Shown here: piece by piece, positions 18,278-28,472 of the stretch
Position numbering within the stretch: position 1 is the first letter of the stretch
Layout of the letters: the number at the start of each line of letters is the position of its first letter
Assembly (NCBI RefSeq): GCF_028553725.1
Contig: NZ_CP067124.1
Span: 1,064,001 to 1,128,000 of the forward strand
Length of the DNA: 64,000 nt
Direction: 5' to 3'
DNA from: Paracoccus alcaliphilus
GTDB taxonomy: Bacteria > Pseudomonadota > Alphaproteobacteria > Rhodobacterales > Rhodobacteraceae
Notes under the pieces: generated by a model
Database searches by the model: none
Told to the model about the DNA's origin: nothing
The model's input: the letters and a program-made list of their open reading frames with translations, nothing else
Program-made: the position numbers and the translations under genes

Positions 18278-19303
18278 ATGAAAACCGCGAAATTCACCGT
18301 ATCGGCGCTGGCCATCGTGGCGGCCTCGGCTGTTGCCGCTCAGGCCCGCGATCAGGTTCAGGTTGCCGGTTCGTCCACCGTGCTGCCCTATTCCACCATC
18401 GTCGCCGAAGTCTTCGGCGAAAACACCGACTTCCCGACCCCGGTCATCGAATCCGGCGGAACGGGTGCCGGTCTGCAGAAATTCTGCGAAGGTGTCGGCG
18501 AAAACACCATCGACATCGCCAATGCCAGCCGCCCGATCCGCGAAGGCGAACTCGAGACCTGCCGCGCCAATGGCGTCGAAGAGGTCATGGAAGTCCGCAT
18601 CGGCTATGACGGGATCGTCTTTGCCAGCTCCAGCAATGGTCCGGAATTCGCCTTCACCCCGGCCGACTGGTTCAACGCCCTGTCCGCCAAGGTCGTCGTG
18701 GACGGTGCCATCGTGGACAACACCGCCGCGAACTGGAGCGAAGTGAACGCCGATCTGCCGGATCAGGAAATCCTGGCCTTCGTGCCCGGCACCAAGCACG
18801 GCACCCGCGAAGTCTTCGAGGAAAAGGTCGTCCTTGCGGGCTGCGAGGAATCGGGCGCGCTGGAAGTGTTCACCGCCGAACTGGGTGAAGACGAAGCCGA
18901 AGCCGCCTGCATGAACCTGCGCACCGATGGCCGTTCGGTCGATATCGACGGCGACTATACCGAGACCCTGTCGCGTATCGACAGCTCTCCCAACGGGATC
19001 GGCGTCTTCGGTCTGGCTTTCTATGAGAACAACACCGACAAGTTGCAGGTCGGCACCATCTCGGGCGTCACGCCTTCGACCGAGAGCATCGCCTCGGGCG
19101 AATATCCGGTGTCGCGCCCGCTGTTCTTCTATGTGAAGAAAGACCATCTGGCTGAAATCGAGGGCCTGAAGGAATTCGTCGAATTCTTCGTGTCGGACGA
19201 TCTGGCAGGCCCCGATGGCCCGCTGGCCCAATACGGTCTGGTGTCGGATCCCGAACTGGCCTCGGTTCAGGAAGCCGTCGCCAGCGAAACCACCATGCAA
19301 TAA
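18278..19303 (+). CDS. pstS: Phosphate ABC transporter substrate-binding protein
   Basis: The 341-aa precursor has a signal peptide of about 24 residues ending in AQA. The mature protein starts with VQVAGSSTVLPYSTIVAE, the phosphate-binding Ser loop of PstS, followed by ESGGTGAGLQKFCEG and ANASRPI. It captures inorganic phosphate in the periplasm for PstCAB. It has GAGTGATCC before the ATG and a candidate Pho box upstream. A strong GC-rich hairpin follows the stop, which may set a high PstS-to-membrane-protein ratio. Confidence 0.95.
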   Translation: MKTAKFTVSALAIVAASAVAAQARDQVQVAGSSTVLPYSTIVAEVFGENTDFPTPVIESGGTGAGLQKFCEGVGENTIDIANASRPIREGELETCRANGVEEVMEVRIGYDGIVFASSSNGPEFAFTPADWFNALSAKVVVDGAIVDNTAANWSEVNADLPDQEILAFVPGTKHGTREVFEEKVVLAGCEESGALEVFTAELGEDEAEAACMNLRTDGRSVDIDGDYTETLSRIDSSPNGIGVFGLAFYENNTDKLQVGTISGVTPSTESIASGEYPVSRPLFFYVKKDHLAEIEGLKEFVEFFVSDDLAGPDGPLAQYGLVSDPELASVQEAVASETTMQ

Positions 19304-19312
19304 TCCACATCA

Positions 19313-19344
19313 GGCGGGGCGGCAGGAATACTGGCCGCCCCGCC
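19313..19344 (+). terminator. Intercistronic hairpin between pstS and pstC
   Basis: A perfect 11-bp inverted repeat, GGCGGGGCGGC / GCCGCCCCGCC, with a 10-nt loop lies 9 bp after the pstS stop. A weak T-rich stretch (GCGTTTCTTC) follows. It may act as a leaky terminator or as an RNA-stabilising hairpin that keeps binding-protein mRNA more abundant than the rest of the operon. Confidence 0.65.
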
Positions 19345-19384
19345 GCGTTTCTTCATCAGTCGCCACAACGCAAGGAAGGCACTT

Positions 19385-20587
19385 ATGCCGCTGTCCTGGG
19401 CCTTGTTCGCCAGTATCGCGCTGGCCATAGCCGGATATATCATCGGACGCAGCCGCGCCTATGCCGCGGCGGGCGATGTGCGCGCTCTGCACAGCCGTCC
19501 GATCTATCACGGCGCCAGCGTCGCGCTGACCACCTTACTGCTGCCGCTGGCCGTTCTGGCCATCGCCACCCTGCTGCGCGTCGCCGGCGTGATTGGCGAC
19601 AGTTCCGGGCCGATCGTGGGCGTGGTCGCCCTGGCCGCCGGGGTTGCCGGGCTGGGCTGGGCGATGTCGCGTATCGGGCAGGGCTTTCAGGCGCGCAACG
19701 TGGTCGAGCGGATCATCCTTGGTCTGCTGATCCTGTGTTCGACCATCGCCATCGTCACCACCGCCGCCATCGTGCTGTCGCTGCTGTTCGAGACCGGGCA
19801 TTTCTTCCAGATCTATGACTGGAAGACCTTCTTCTTCGGTTCGGAATGGACGCCGCGTTTTCAGGGCAACTCGCAGCTGGGTGTCCTGCCACTGCTGTGG
19901 GGCACGCTGTACGTCTCATTCATCGCGCTGCTGGTCGCGGTGCCGATCGGTCTGTTCGCCGCCATCTACATGTCGGAATATGCCAGCCGCCGCGTGCGCA
20001 GCATCGCCAAGCCCGCGATCGAGGTGCTGGCCGGTATCCCGACCATCGTCTACGGGTTGTTCGCGCTGATCGTCGTCGGCCCGATGCTGCGCGACTGGTT
20101 CGCCCAGCCGCTGGGTCTGGGCAATTCGGCGTCGTCGGTGCTGACCGCCGGGCTGGTCATGGGCATCATGCTGATCCCCTTCGTCAGTTCTCTGTCGGAC
20201 GACATCATCAACGCGGTGCCGCAAAGCCTGCGCGACGGTGCGCTTGGCCTTGGTTCCACCCCGTCCGAGACGATCCGTCAGGTGGTGATCCCCGCCGCCC
20301 TGCCCGGCATCGTCGGCGCGGTGCTGCTGGCCGCCAGCCGCGCCATCGGTGAAACCATGATCGTGGTGCTGGGCGCGGGTGCCGCCGCCCGGATGAGCCT
20401 GAACCCTTTCGAGGCGATGACCACCATCACCGTCAAGATCGTCAGCCAGCTGACCGGCGACAACGACTTCAACTCGCCCGAAACGCTGGTCGCCTTCGCG
20501 CTGGGTCTGACCCTGTTCACCATCACCCTGGCCCTGAATGTCGTCGCGCTCTACATCGTGCGCAAATATCGCGAGCAGTATGAATGA
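19385..20587 (+). CDS. pstC: Phosphate ABC transporter permease
   Basis: The product is 400 aa, longer than the E. coli PstC because of an N-terminal membrane extension (two or more extra helices, residues about 1-110) that is common in alphaproteobacteria. The core permease follows, with GTLYVSFIALLVAVPIGLFAAIYMSEYAS, GIPTIVYGLFAL and the EAA loop GALGLGSTPSETIRQVVIPAALPGI that contacts PstB. It forms the inner-membrane channel with PstA. Its stop overlaps the pstA start by 4 bp. Confidence 0.95.
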   Translation: MPLSWALFASIALAIAGYIIGRSRAYAAAGDVRALHSRPIYHGASVALTTLLLPLAVLAIATLLRVAGVIGDSSGPIVGVVALAAGVAGLGWAMSRIGQGFQARNVVERIILGLLILCSTIAIVTTAAIVLSLLFETGHFFQIYDWKTFFFGSEWTPRFQGNSQLGVLPLLWGTLYVSFIALLVAVPIGLFAAIYMSEYASRRVRSIAKPAIEVLAGIPTIVYGLFALIVVGPMLRDWFAQPLGLGNSASSVLTAGLVMGIMLIPFVSSLSDDIINAVPQSLRDGALGLGSTPSETIRQVVIPAALPGIVGAVLLAASRAIGETMIVVLGAGAAARMSLNPFEAMTTITVKIVSQLTGDNDFNSPETLVAFALGLTLFTITLALNVVALYIVRKYREQYE

Positions 20588-21966
20588 CCGATATTTCCAT
20601 GCCCCAGTCGGGTGACACGCCCGCACGCAAGAAGACCGCGCTGATCGCGGTCGATGAGCGCACCCGCCGCCGCAATGCCGCCGAAAAGCGTTTCCGCCTG
20701 TATGGCGCCAGTGCCATCGGGATTGCGATGCTGGCGCTGGTGGTGCTGCTGTCCACCATCATCCGCGACGGTTCCGGCGCTTTCCGCCAGACCTATCTGG
20801 CGATCCCGGTCACGCTCAGCGCCGATATCGTCGATCCCAATGGCAACCGCGATCCGGCCGAGATGGCGAAGGTGCTGACGCTTGGCTATGGCCGCATCCT
20901 CGATGCCGCCGTCGAGGATGCCGTCGAGCGCGAGAATATCCGGATCGAGGGCCTGACCGAGGCCGAGATCAAGGGCCTCGTGTCCCGCGATGCCTCGGCG
21001 CAGGTCCGCAACCGGGTGCTGGCCGATCCCGAACTGGTCGGGCAGACGGTCGATTTCGACGTGCTGGCCAACGGCCGGGTGGATGGCTATTTCAAGGGCC
21101 GCGTCACGCTGGCCAGCGCCGAGCGGGTCAGCAACACCTCGCCCCAGCAGCTGATGCTGGCGGATGAGCTGCGCGACCGCGGGCTGATGGTCACCCGGTT
21201 CAACTGGAACTTCCTGACCAATCCCGACGCCTCGGACCAGCGGCCCGAAGCCGCGGGTGTGGGGGTGGCGATCCTTGGTTCGCTGTACATGATGCTGGTG
21301 GTGCTGTTCCTTGCGGTGCCGATCGGCGTCGCGGCCAGTATTTATCTTGAGGAATTCGCGCCCAAGAACCGCTGGACCGACGTGATCGAGGTGAATATCT
21401 CGAACCTTGCCGCCGTGCCGTCCATCGTCTTCGGCATCCTTGGTCTGGCCGCCTTCATCAACTTTGCCGGGCTGCCGCAATCGGCCTCAATCGTCGGGGG
21501 TCTGGTGCTGACGCTGATGACGCTGCCGACGATCATCATCTCGACCCGCGCGGCGCTGAAGGCGGTGCCGCCCTCGATCCGCGATGCGGCGCTGGGGGTG
21601 GGGGCGTCCAGGATGCAGTCGGTGTTCCACCACGTCCTGCCGCTGGCCCTGCCGGGCATCCTGACCGGCACGATCATCGGTCTGGCGCAGGCGTTGGGCG
21701 AAACCGCGCCGCTGCTGCTGATCGGCATGGTGGCCTTCGTGCGCAACTATCCCGGCGCGCCCTGGCCGCTGGAGGGTGTGGGCAGTCTGGGCGGGCTGGG
21801 CGATCCGGCCTCGGCCCTGCCGGTGCAGGTCTATAACTGGACGCAGCGGTCGGACCCGGCTTTCGTCGAACGTGCCTCGGGGGCGATCATCGTCCTGTTG
21901 TTCTTCCTGCTGTGCATGAACGTGCTGGCCATCTATCTGCGCCGCAAGTTCGAGCGCCGTTGGTAA
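20584..21966 (+). CDS. pstA: Phosphate ABC transporter permease with N-terminal periplasmic domain
   Basis: This 460-aa permease has a cytoplasmic N-terminus, one helix at about residues 41-60, then a roughly 150-residue soluble insert (about 65-225) before the core. The insert is the extra PstA domain seen in many alphaproteobacteria. The core has [40 protein letters not shown] and the EAA loop [26 protein letters not shown]. It overlaps pstC by 4 bp, and pstB follows after 20 bp. Confidence 0.95.
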   Translation: MTDISMPQSGDTPARKKTALIAVDERTRRRNAAEKRFRLYGASAIGIAMLALVVLLSTIIRDGSGAFRQTYLAIPVTLSADIVDPNGNRDPAEMAKVLTLGYGRILDAAVEDAVERENIRIEGLTEAEIKGLVSRDASAQVRNRVLADPELVGQTVDFDVLANGRVDGYFKGRVTLASAERVSNTSPQQLMLADELRDRGLMVTRFNWNFLTNPDASDQRPEAAGVGVAILGSLYMMLVVLFLAVPIGVAASIYLEEFAPKNRWTDVIEVNISNLAAVPSIVFGILGLAAFINFAGLPQSASIVGGLVLTLMTLPTIIISTRAALKAVPPSIRDAALGVGASRMQSVFHHVLPLALPGILTGTIIGLAQALGETAPLLLIGMVAFVRNYPGAPWPLEGVGSLGGLGDPASALPVQVYNWTQRSDPAFVERASGAIIVLLFFLLCMNVLAIYLRRKFERRW

Positions 21967-21986
21967 TCCGGCCCAAGGAGGCCAAT

Positions 21987-22784
21987 ATGTACGATATGAA
22001 TCGAGTGGAGAGCGCCGTGACCCAGAACGACATCAAGATCTCGGCACGCAACGTCCAGGTTTATTATGGCGACAAGCACGCGCTGAAGGATGTTGATGTC
22101 GATATCCTCGACAAGACCGTGACCGCCTTCATCGGGCCTTCGGGTTGCGGCAAATCGACCTTCCTGCGCTGCATCAACCGGATGAACGACACCATTCCCA
22201 TCGCCCGCGTCGAAGGCGAGATCCGGCTGGATGGCGAGGATGTCTATGACCGCCGCGTCGATCCGGTGCAGCTGCGCGCCAAGGTCGGCATGGTGTTCCA
22301 GAAGCCGAACCCGTTCCCGAAGTCGATCTATGACAACGTGTCCTATGGCCCGCGCATCCACGGTCTGGCCCGCAGCCGGGCCGAACTGGACGAGATCGTC
22401 GAAAAGGCGCTGCGTGGCGCGGCGCTGTGGAACGAGGTCAAGGACCGCCTGCAAGAACCCGGCACCGGCCTGTCGGGCGGCCAGCAACAGCGCCTGTGCA
22501 TCGCCCGCGCCGTCGCCACCAGCCCCGAAGTGCTGCTGATGGACGAACCCTGTTCGGCGCTTGACCCGATCGCCACCGCGCAGGTCGAGGAACTGATCGA
22601 CGACCTGCGCGAGAAATTCTCGGTGGTGATCGTGACGCACTCGATGCAGCAGGCCGCGCGCGTCAGCCAGAAAACGGCCTTTTTCCACCTGGGCAATCTG
22701 GTGGAATACGGCGAGACCGACGACATTTTCACCAAACCGCAGGACACCCGGACCGAGGCCTATATCTCGGGCCGGATCGGCTGA
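21987..22784 (+). CDS. pstB: Phosphate ABC transporter ATP-binding protein
   Basis: The product is 265 aa from ATG 21987, which has an AAGGAG ribosome-binding site; a longer in-frame start inside pstA is less likely. Walker A is [13 protein letters not shown], the ABC signature is [14 protein letters not shown], Walker B is [13 protein letters not shown] and the switch His is in [16 protein letters not shown] after Walker A is typical of PstB and separates it from other ABC ATPases. It powers phosphate import through PstCA. Confidence 0.97.
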   Translation: MYDMNRVESAVTQNDIKISARNVQVYYGDKHALKDVDVDILDKTVTAFIGPSGCGKSTFLRCINRMNDTIPIARVEGEIRLDGEDVYDRRVDPVQLRAKVGMVFQKPNPFPKSIYDNVSYGPRIHGLARSRAELDEIVEKALRGAALWNEVKDRLQEPGTGLSGGQQQRLCIARAVATSPEVLLMDEPCSALDPIATAQVEELIDDLREKFSVVIVTHSMQQAARVSQKTAFFHLGNLVEYGETDDIFTKPQDTRTEAYISGRIG

Positions 22785-22806
22785 CGGGGCAGGGAGGCAG
22801 CCTGAC

Positions 22807-23532
22807 ATGAATCGCGACAAGCATATTTCCTCGGCCTTTGACCGTGATCTGGAAACGATCCAGGCGCAGGTCGTCAAGATGGGCGGCATGGTCGAGGCCG
22901 CGATCACCGATGCGGCCAGCGCGCTGGAATCGCGCGACGAAGAACTGGCCGAAGAGGTTCGGCGCCGCGACAAGGCCATCGACCAGCTGGAGGCCCAGAT
23001 CAACGAGGACGCCGCCCGGCTGATCGCCCTGCGCGCACCCACCGCGACCGATCTGCGCATGGTGCTGGCGGTGATGAAGATCGCCGCCTCGCTGGAGCGC
23101 GTGGCCGATTATGCCAAGAACATGGCCAAGCGCACGCATGTCCTGTCGCAGATGCCCGCCATCGAGGGCGCGGGTATGGCGCTGCGCCGGATGAGTCAGG
23201 CCGTGGACAAGATGTTGCAGGACGCGCTGGACAGCTATATCCGCCGCGATGCGGAACTGGCCGAGGATGTGCGCCAGCGCGATCTGGAAGTGGACCAGAT
23301 GTATAATGCGCTGTTCCGCGAATTCCTGACCCACATGATGGAAGATCCGCGCAGCATCACGCCCTGCATGCATCTGCATTTCATCGCCAAGAATGTCGAG
23401 AGGATGGGCGACCATGCGACCTCGATCGCCGAACAGGTGATCTATCTGGTCACCGGCGAGATGCCGGACGAGGCTCGCCCCAAAAGCAACAGCGTGCCGG
23501 ATGTGATTCCGGGCACAGGAAGTGAGGGTTGA
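22807..23532 (+). CDS. phoU: Phosphate transport regulator PhoU
   Basis: This 241-aa, largely helical protein has the two PhoU repeats: an N-terminal half with FDRDLETIQAQVVKMGGMVE and a second half with DLEVDQMYNALFREFLTHMMEDPRSI, ending in FIAKNVERMGDHATSIAEQVIYLVTGE. PhoU binds PstB and the PhoR kinase and keeps the Pho regulon silent when phosphate is plentiful. Its metal-binding E/DxxxD pattern is in ERVADYA and ERMGDHA. It lies 22 bp after pstB and 4 bp before phoB. Confidence 0.96.
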   Translation: MNRDKHISSAFDRDLETIQAQVVKMGGMVEAAITDAASALESRDEELAEEVRRRDKAIDQLEAQINEDAARLIALRAPTATDLRMVLAVMKIAASLERVADYAKNMAKRTHVLSQMPAIEGAGMALRRMSQAVDKMLQDALDSYIRRDAELAEDVRQRDLEVDQMYNALFREFLTHMMEDPRSITPCMHLHFIAKNVERMGDHATSIAEQVIYLVTGEMPDEARPKSNSVPDVIPGTGSEG

Positions 23533-23536
23533 GATA

Positions 23537-24229
23537 ATGTCGGCACGTCAGGCCCCCTGCGTTCTGGTTGTCGAGGACGAAGGTGCTCAGCGCGAAGTCC
23601 TGCAATACAATCTTGAGGCCGAAGGTTTCGACGTGGTTGTCGCCGATAACGGCGAGGACGCCCTGCTGCTGGTGCAGGAGGAACAGCCCGACCTTCTGGT
23701 GCTGGACTGGATGCTGCCCAAGGTTTCGGGGATCGAGGTCTGCCGTCAGGTCAAGGCCGACCCCGCGACCCGCGGCATCCCGATCATCATGCTGTCGGCC
23801 CGCAGCGAGGAAACCGACCGCGTGCGCGGGCTGGAAACCGGGGCCGATGACTATGTCGTCAAGCCCTATTCCGTGGTCGAACTGATGGCACGGCTGCGCA
23901 CGCAGCTGCGCCGCACCCGTCCGGCCACGATGGGCGAAAGGCTCAGCTTTCACGACATCATCCTTGATGCCGCCGAACACCGGGTTTTCCGGGCGGGCCA
24001 GCCCCTGCATCTGGGTCCGACCGAGTTCCGCCTGCTGTCCACGCTGATGGAAAAGCCCGGCCGGGTCTGGACGCGCGAGCAGTTGCTGGACCGTGTCTGG
24101 GGCCGCGACATCTATGTCGATACCCGCACCATCGACGTGCATGTCGGGCGGTTGCGCAAGGCACTGATGCAGCATGGCGGCAACAACCCGGTCCGCACCG
24201 TGCGCGGCACCGGCTATTCGCTGGGGTGA
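23537..24229 (+). CDS. phoB: Phosphate regulon response regulator PhoB
   Basis: The 230-aa protein has a receiver domain with VVEDEGAQREVL at the start, the phospho-acceptor Asp in LLVLDWMLPKVSG (about residue 54) and the conserved Lys in VVKPYSVVEL. The OmpR-type winged helix follows, with LTP-like LGPTEFRLLSTLMEKPG and RTIDVHVGRLRKAL. It activates pst and other genes at Pho boxes when phosphate is scarce. The sensor gene phoR is not in the window. Its last 16 bp overlap the end of the convergent ribokinase gene. Confidence 0.95.
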   Translation: MSARQAPCVLVVEDEGAQREVLQYNLEAEGFDVVVADNGEDALLLVQEEQPDLLVLDWMLPKVSGIEVCRQVKADPATRGIPIIMLSARSEETDRVRGLETGADDYVVKPYSVVELMARLRTQLRRTRPATMGERLSFHDIILDAAEHRVFRAGQPLHLGPTEFRLLSTLMEKPGRVWTREQLLDRVWGRDIYVDTRTIDVHVGRLRKALMQHGGNNPVRTVRGTGYSLG

Positions 24230-25107
24230 TGGGGCGGGGCTTTGGCCAGAAACGCCTGAACTTCGGCCAGCAGGGGCATGGCATCGCCCGCCCCGTGGCG
24301 CGTGACCTGAATGGCCGCCGCCGCTGACGCCAGCCGCAGCGCCTGCGCCGCGTCGTCGCCGCGATCCAGCGCCGCCGCGAAATAGCCGGCAAAGCAATCC
24401 CCCGCGCCGGTCGTATCGACGGGCTGCACCGCAAAGGCCGGCTGGCGCAGGGTCTGGCCCTTGCGCAGATCGCGCAGTTCCACCCCCTGCGCGCCGCGCG
24501 TGATCAGCAATTGCTCTACCGGCAGATCACCGGGAATCGCCGCGAAAAGCTGCTGCGCCTCGCCCTCGTTCAGCGCAAGGATCGAGACATGGGGCAACAC
24601 CTCTTGCAGCGCGTCCAGCTGAAACGGCGCGGCGGAATAGATCACCCGCGCCCCGGCGGCACGGCCCAGTCGTGCGGCCATGGCCTGCAGGTTGGTCTCG
24701 TTCTGGATCAGCAGCGTATCGCCCGCCCGCATCGGGGTCAGCGCGCCCTCCAGCCAGCCGGGTTCCAGCGCGCGATTCGCGCCCGCTTCGATGACGATGG
24801 CATTTTCGGCGGCGTCATCCACCATGATGATCGCATGGCCGGTCGGCGTGTCGGGCAGGATATGGATGGCGTCGGTCTCGATCCCGCTTGAGCGCAACCC
24901 TTCCAGGAGCCAGCCGGCATCCGCCCCGACCGCGCCCAGATGATGCGTCCTGGCGCCCGCCTTGGCGGCGGCCAGCGACTGATTCGCGCCCTTGCCCCCG
25001 ATCCCCCGCCCATGCTGCCGGGCGGCCAGCGTTTCGCCCGGTCGGGGCAGGTTGTCCAGCCGATAGACGTGATCGATATTGATCGAGCCAAGATTCCAGA
25101 CCGCCAT
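24214..25107 (-). CDS. Ribokinase-like PfkB-family sugar kinase
   Basis: This 297-aa kinase starts at ATG 25107 (MAVWNLGSINIDHVYRLDNLPRPGETL); a longer frame upstream lacks conserved sequence. PfkB signatures are the N-terminal GGKGANQSLAAAKAG and the C-terminal DTTGAGDCFAGYFAAAL with the anion hole and catalytic Asp. The overall pattern is that of ribokinase, which phosphorylates ribose at O5. No ribose transporter or rbsR is adjacent, so another sugar or nucleoside may be the substrate. It is convergent with phoB with a 16-bp overlap of the coding ends. Confidence 0.75.
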   Translation of the reverse strand: MAVWNLGSINIDHVYRLDNLPRPGETLAARQHGRGIGGKGANQSLAAAKAGARTHHLGAVGADAGWLLEGLRSSGIETDAIHILPDTPTGHAIIMVDDAAENAIVIEAGANRALEPGWLEGALTPMRAGDTLLIQNETNLQAMAARLGRAAGARVIYSAAPFQLDALQEVLPHVSILALNEGEAQQLFAAIPGDLPVEQLLITRGAQGVELRDLRKGQTLRQPAFAVQPVDTTGAGDCFAGYFAAALDRGDDAAQALRLASAAAAIQVTRHGAGDAMPLLAEVQAFLAKAPPHHPSE

Positions 25108-25188
25108 CGCGACACCCCCTGCCGCGCCATCAGAGCCTGTGATTCGCCCCTTGTCCAGATGCTGTCCCGGTCGGGGCACCGGCCAATG

Positions 25189-25214
25189 AAAAACGCGCCC
25201 CGAAGGGCGCGTTT
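25189..25214 (-). terminator. UUCG-loop terminator after the bc1 operon
   Basis: On the minus strand a 10-bp stem (AAACGCGCCC / GGGCGCGTTT) closes on a TTCG tetraloop and runs into further Ts. It lies 22 bp after the cytochrome c1 stop. The stable UUCG loop and the T-run make this a convincing intrinsic terminator of fbcFBC, separating it from the ribokinase gene. Confidence 0.85.
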
Positions 25215-25236
25215 GCGATTGTTCTGGCAGTCGGGG

Positions 25237-26556
25237 TCAGTCCGCCTTGCGGTGTTTGCCCTTGATCGGCGCCCACAGCCGCTTGTTCGTCAGATACAGC
25301 AGCGCGCTGAGGACGATCAGGAACAGAACCGACACCAGACCGACCTGCTTGCGATCCATCATCTTCGGCTCGGCGGTCCACATCAGGAAGGCCGACACGT
25401 CCATCGAGATCTGATCCGCCGTCGCTTCAGTACCATCCTCATAGCTGACCATGTCGTCCATGACTGGGGGCGGCATGCTGATCCAGCCGCCCGGGAAGGC
25501 GGTGTTTTCGTAAAGCGTGGTGCCGGCCTGTTCCACCGTCTCGCCGGTATAGCCGGTCAGGATCGCGTGGATATATTCCGGCCCGCCGATGCCGCGCAGC
25601 AGCTGGTTGATGCCGGTACCCTGCGGTCCGTGGAAACCCGCACGCGCCTTGGCCATCAGCGACAGGTCGGGACCCATGCCCATGCCGGTGACTTCGGGGA
25701 AGTGGTCGGTGGGCAGGCGCGGACGTTCTTCTTCGGTCTCGGGGTCGATGATCGGGTTCAGGTTGGCCGCATAGGCGCGGACCTGATTCTCGGGCAGGCC
25801 GGGACCACCATCATCCGACAGCGTGCGGATCGGCACGAATTTCATGCCGTGGCAGGCCGCGCAGACCTCGGTATAGACCTGCAAGCCGCGCTGCAGCTGG
25901 AACTGGTCGTACTTGCCGAACGGACCTTCAAAGCTGAAGGACACATCCTCGACATGACCGGCGCCGTGGCTGTCACCGGCGGCATGTTCCTCGGCGGCTT
26001 CCTCGGTTGCGGGTTCGTCGGCTTCAGCCTCACCTTCAGCCTCGGTCGCTTCCTCGGCGGCATCGGCGTCTTCCGCAGGGGCCTCGGCAGCAGCAGGTGC
26101 TTCTTCCGCGGCTTCTTCTGCCGCAGCGTCGTCCCCGGTGGCCTCGTCCGCGGCGGGTTCTTCAGCTTCACCTTCCGCCTCGGATGTTTCCTCGGTGGCA
26201 GGCTCTTCGGCAGGGGCTTCCTCTGCCTCGGCGGCGTCCTCCGCAGCCGGTTCTTCGGCGGCGGGTTCCTCGGATACGTCCGCCGCGTCCTCGGTCACGG
26301 CCTCGTCGGCAGCTTCCTCGGCGGCGGGTGCTTCGGCATCAGCTCCCTCGGCAGCGGTATCATCCGCTGCATCGGTGGCCGTCTCGCCAGCACCGGTTTC
26401 GGTGTCGGCGGCAGGGGCGGTCCCGGTTTCCTCGGCGGGTTGCGCTTCGGTCGCGGGCTCTTGCCCGGCGGGCGAGATGTCCTGCGCCATCGCAAAGCCG
26501 CCGGCAGAGATCGTCAGGGCCGCAATGGCCGTGAGCGTCTTGGTCCTCAGGGTCAT
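25237..26556 (-). CDS. fbcC: Cytochrome c1 of the bc1 complex, with long acidic N-terminal segment
   Basis: The product is 439 aa from ATG 26556, with a signal peptide ending in AMA. Residues about 28-198 are a low-complexity stretch of Ala, Glu, Asp and Pro, and no Lys or Arg occurs from residue 7 to 214. The heme domain then begins, with CAACHG as the CXXCH site (about residue 232) and a later Met-rich GMGMGPDLS segment for the sixth ligand region. One C-terminal helix ([15 protein letters not shown]) anchors it. The acidic segment is a known Paracoccus trait thought to help in electrostatic interaction with cytochrome c. It is the last gene of fbcFBC. Confidence 0.97.
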   Translation of the reverse strand: MTLRTKTLTAIAALTISAGGFAMAQDISPAGQEPATEAQPAEETGTAPAADTETGAGETATDAADDTAAEGADAEAPAAEEAADEAVTEDAADVSEEPAAEEPAAEDAAEAEEAPAEEPATEETSEAEGEAEEPAADEATGDDAAAEEAAEEAPAAAEAPAEDADAAEEATEAEGEAEADEPATEEAAEEHAAGDSHGAGHVEDVSFSFEGPFGKYDQFQLQRGLQVYTEVCAACHGMKFVPIRTLSDDGGPGLPENQVRAYAANLNPIIDPETEEERPRLPTDHFPEVTGMGMGPDLSLMAKARAGFHGPQGTGINQLLRGIGGPEYIHAILTGYTGETVEQAGTTLYENTAFPGGWISMPPPVMDDMVSYEDGTEATADQISMDVSAFLMWTAEPKMMDRKQVGLVSVLFLIVLSALLYLTNKRLWAPIKGKHRKAD

Positions 26557-26569
26557 GTTCTGGCTCTCC

Positions 26570-27889
26570 TTACTCGGCAGGTTGCGCTGGCTTGTAGTGT
26601 TCGTTGAAGTCTTCCTCGATGGTCGTCGGCATCGGTTCAGGCTTTTCGAGCACGCCAAGCAGCGGCAGGATGACCAGGAAATAGGCGAACCAATAGGCCG
26701 CACCGGCCAGCGCGATATAGGGATAGATCCCTTCGGCCGGCATGGCGCCTGCCCAGGTCAGCAAGACGAAATCGACCACCAGCAGCCAGAACCACCACTT
26801 GAACTTCGGGCGGTAACGGCCCGAGCGCACGCGGCTGGTATCCAGCCAGGGCACCAGCGCCATCACGATGATCGCGCCGAACATCGCCAGCACGCCGAAG
26901 AACTTGGCGTCGATGATGCGGAAGGACAGGAAGTTGACCAGCTGCACCAGCCAGACCTCGCTGTCGAAGGCGCGCAGGATCGCGTAGAAGGGCAGGAAAT
27001 ACCATTCCGGCACGATATGGGCGGGCGTCGCCAGCGGGTTCGCCTCGATATAGTTGTCGGGGTGGCCCAGATAGTTCGGCATGAAGCCGACGATGGCGAA
27101 GAAGGCGACCAGAATCACGGCAAGCGCGAACAGGTCCTTGATCACGAAATAGGGCCAGAAGGGCAGAGTATCCTTCTCGGCTTCTTCCTTGCTGGTGCGG
27201 CGCACCTCGACCCCGGTGGGGTTGTTGTTGCCGGTGGTGTGGAAGGCCCAGATATGGACGATCACCAGCGCCGCGATCACGAAGGGCAGCAGATAATGCA
27301 GCGAGAAGAAGCGGTTCAGCGTGGCGTTATCGACCGCGGGTCCGCCCAGCAGCCAGGTCTGGATCGGCTCGCCGATGCCGGGGATCGCGCCGAACAGGCC
27401 GGTGATCACCGTGGCGCCCCAGAAGGACATCTGACCCCAGGGCAGCACATAGCCCATGAAGGCGGTGGCCATCATCAGCAGATAGATCAGCATGCCGACG
27501 ATCCAGGTCACTTCGCGCGGCGCCTTGTAGGAACCGTAGTAAAGGCCGCGGAAGATGTGGATATAGACCGCCAGGAAGAACAGCGAGGCGCCGTTGGCGT
27601 GCAGATAGCGCAGCATATAGCCGCCGTTCACGTTGCGCATGATATGTTCGACGCTGGCGAAGGCCAGATCGACATGCGGCGTGTAATGCATTACCAGAAC
27701 GATGCCGGTCACGATCTGCAGCGCAAGGCAGAAGGCCAGCACGATGCCCCAGATCCACCACCAGTTCAGGTTCTTGGGGGTGGGGATCATGATCGTGTCG
27801 TAAATCAGGCTGACCACCGGCAAACGGCGGTGGAGCCATTTTTCCAAGCCCGTCCTGGGCTCGTAATGGTCGTGTGGAATACCGGCCAT
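26570..27889 (-). CDS. fbcB: Cytochrome b of the bc1 complex
   Basis: This 439-aa integral membrane protein has eight helices and the four heme-ligand His residues (two in [14 protein letters not shown].. and [10 protein letters not shown]; two in FSLHYLLPF and VHIWAFH). The quinol-oxidation site motif PEWYF is present in [18 protein letters not shown]. It oxidises ubiquinol at Qo and reduces quinone at Qi, feeding the Rieske protein and heme bL. The start [14 protein letters not shown] agrees with Paracoccus homologs as I recall them. Gaps to fbcF and fbcC are 12 and 13 bp. Confidence 0.98.
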   Translation of the reverse strand: MAGIPHDHYEPRTGLEKWLHRRLPVVSLIYDTIMIPTPKNLNWWWIWGIVLAFCLALQIVTGIVLVMHYTPHVDLAFASVEHIMRNVNGGYMLRYLHANGASLFFLAVYIHIFRGLYYGSYKAPREVTWIVGMLIYLLMMATAFMGYVLPWGQMSFWGATVITGLFGAIPGIGEPIQTWLLGGPAVDNATLNRFFSLHYLLPFVIAALVIVHIWAFHTTGNNNPTGVEVRRTSKEEAEKDTLPFWPYFVIKDLFALAVILVAFFAIVGFMPNYLGHPDNYIEANPLATPAHIVPEWYFLPFYAILRAFDSEVWLVQLVNFLSFRIIDAKFFGVLAMFGAIIVMALVPWLDTSRVRSGRYRPKFKWWFWLLVVDFVLLTWAGAMPAEGIYPYIALAGAAYWFAYFLVILPLLGVLEKPEPMPTTIEEDFNEHYKPAQPAE

Positions 27890-27901
27890 GTGAAGCCCTC
27901 C

Positions 27902-28462
27902 TCAGCCCAGTTGGAGCGTGGTTTCGTTGATGAATTCTGCAACAGGGATGTGCAGGTTCTGCGGCGCGGGACCGCGGCGGATGCGCCCGGCGGTGTCATA
28001 ATGCGACCCGTGGCAGGGGCAGAACCAGCCGCCGAAATCGCCGGCACCATCGCCGATCGGCACGCAGCCCAGATGGGTGCAGACGCCGATCTGGACCAGC
28101 CATTCGCCGGCCTCGTCCAGGGTCCGGTTCTCATCCGTGGCCGAGGCCGCCGGATCATTGGCGTTCTGGGCGTTCTGGTCGATCAGTTCGTTGACCTGGA
28201 CCGCGCGCCCCGCCTCGATCTCTTCGGGGGTGCGGCGGCGGATGAACACCGGCTTGCCCAGCCATTTGACGGTCAGCTGCGAACCGACCTCGACACCGCT
28301 GACATCGACCTGGATCGACGACAGGGCCTGAACGTCCGCCGAGGGATTCATCTGGTTCACAAGCGTCCAGGCGGCGGCTCCGGCAGCCACCGTGCCTGCG
28401 CCCGCAGTGGCATAGTAGAGGAAATCCCTACGGGTGCCTACGTGATCATCTGCGTGGGACAC
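27902..28462 (-). CDS. fbcF: Rieske iron-sulfur protein of the bc1 complex
   Basis: The product is 186 aa from a GTG codon (28462) preceded by GGAG. A twin-arginine-type N-terminus ([23 protein letters not shown]) forms a single membrane anchor. The two cluster-binding boxes are CTHLGCVP and CPCHGSHYD, which hold the [2Fe-2S] centre with two Cys and two His plus a disulfide. It passes electrons from quinol to cytochrome c1. It is the first gene of fbcFBC, and an inverted repeat overlaps its ribosome-binding region. Confidence 0.97.
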   Translation of the reverse strand: MSHADDHVGTRRDFLYYATAGAGTVAAGAAAWTLVNQMNPSADVQALSSIQVDVSGVEVGSQLTVKWLGKPVFIRRRTPEEIEAGRAVQVNELIDQNAQNANDPAASATDENRTLDEAGEWLVQIGVCTHLGCVPIGDGAGDFGGWFCPCHGSHYDTAGRIRRGPAPQNLHIPVAEFINETTLQLG

Positions 28463-28472
28463 GGGTAATTCT

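Noticed and set aside
26138..28468. Very long plus-strand open frame (776 codons) across the bc1 operon
   Set aside because: It is antisense to cytochrome c1, b and Rieske genes, with low-complexity composition and no family resemblance. It is a by-product of high GC and codon bias.
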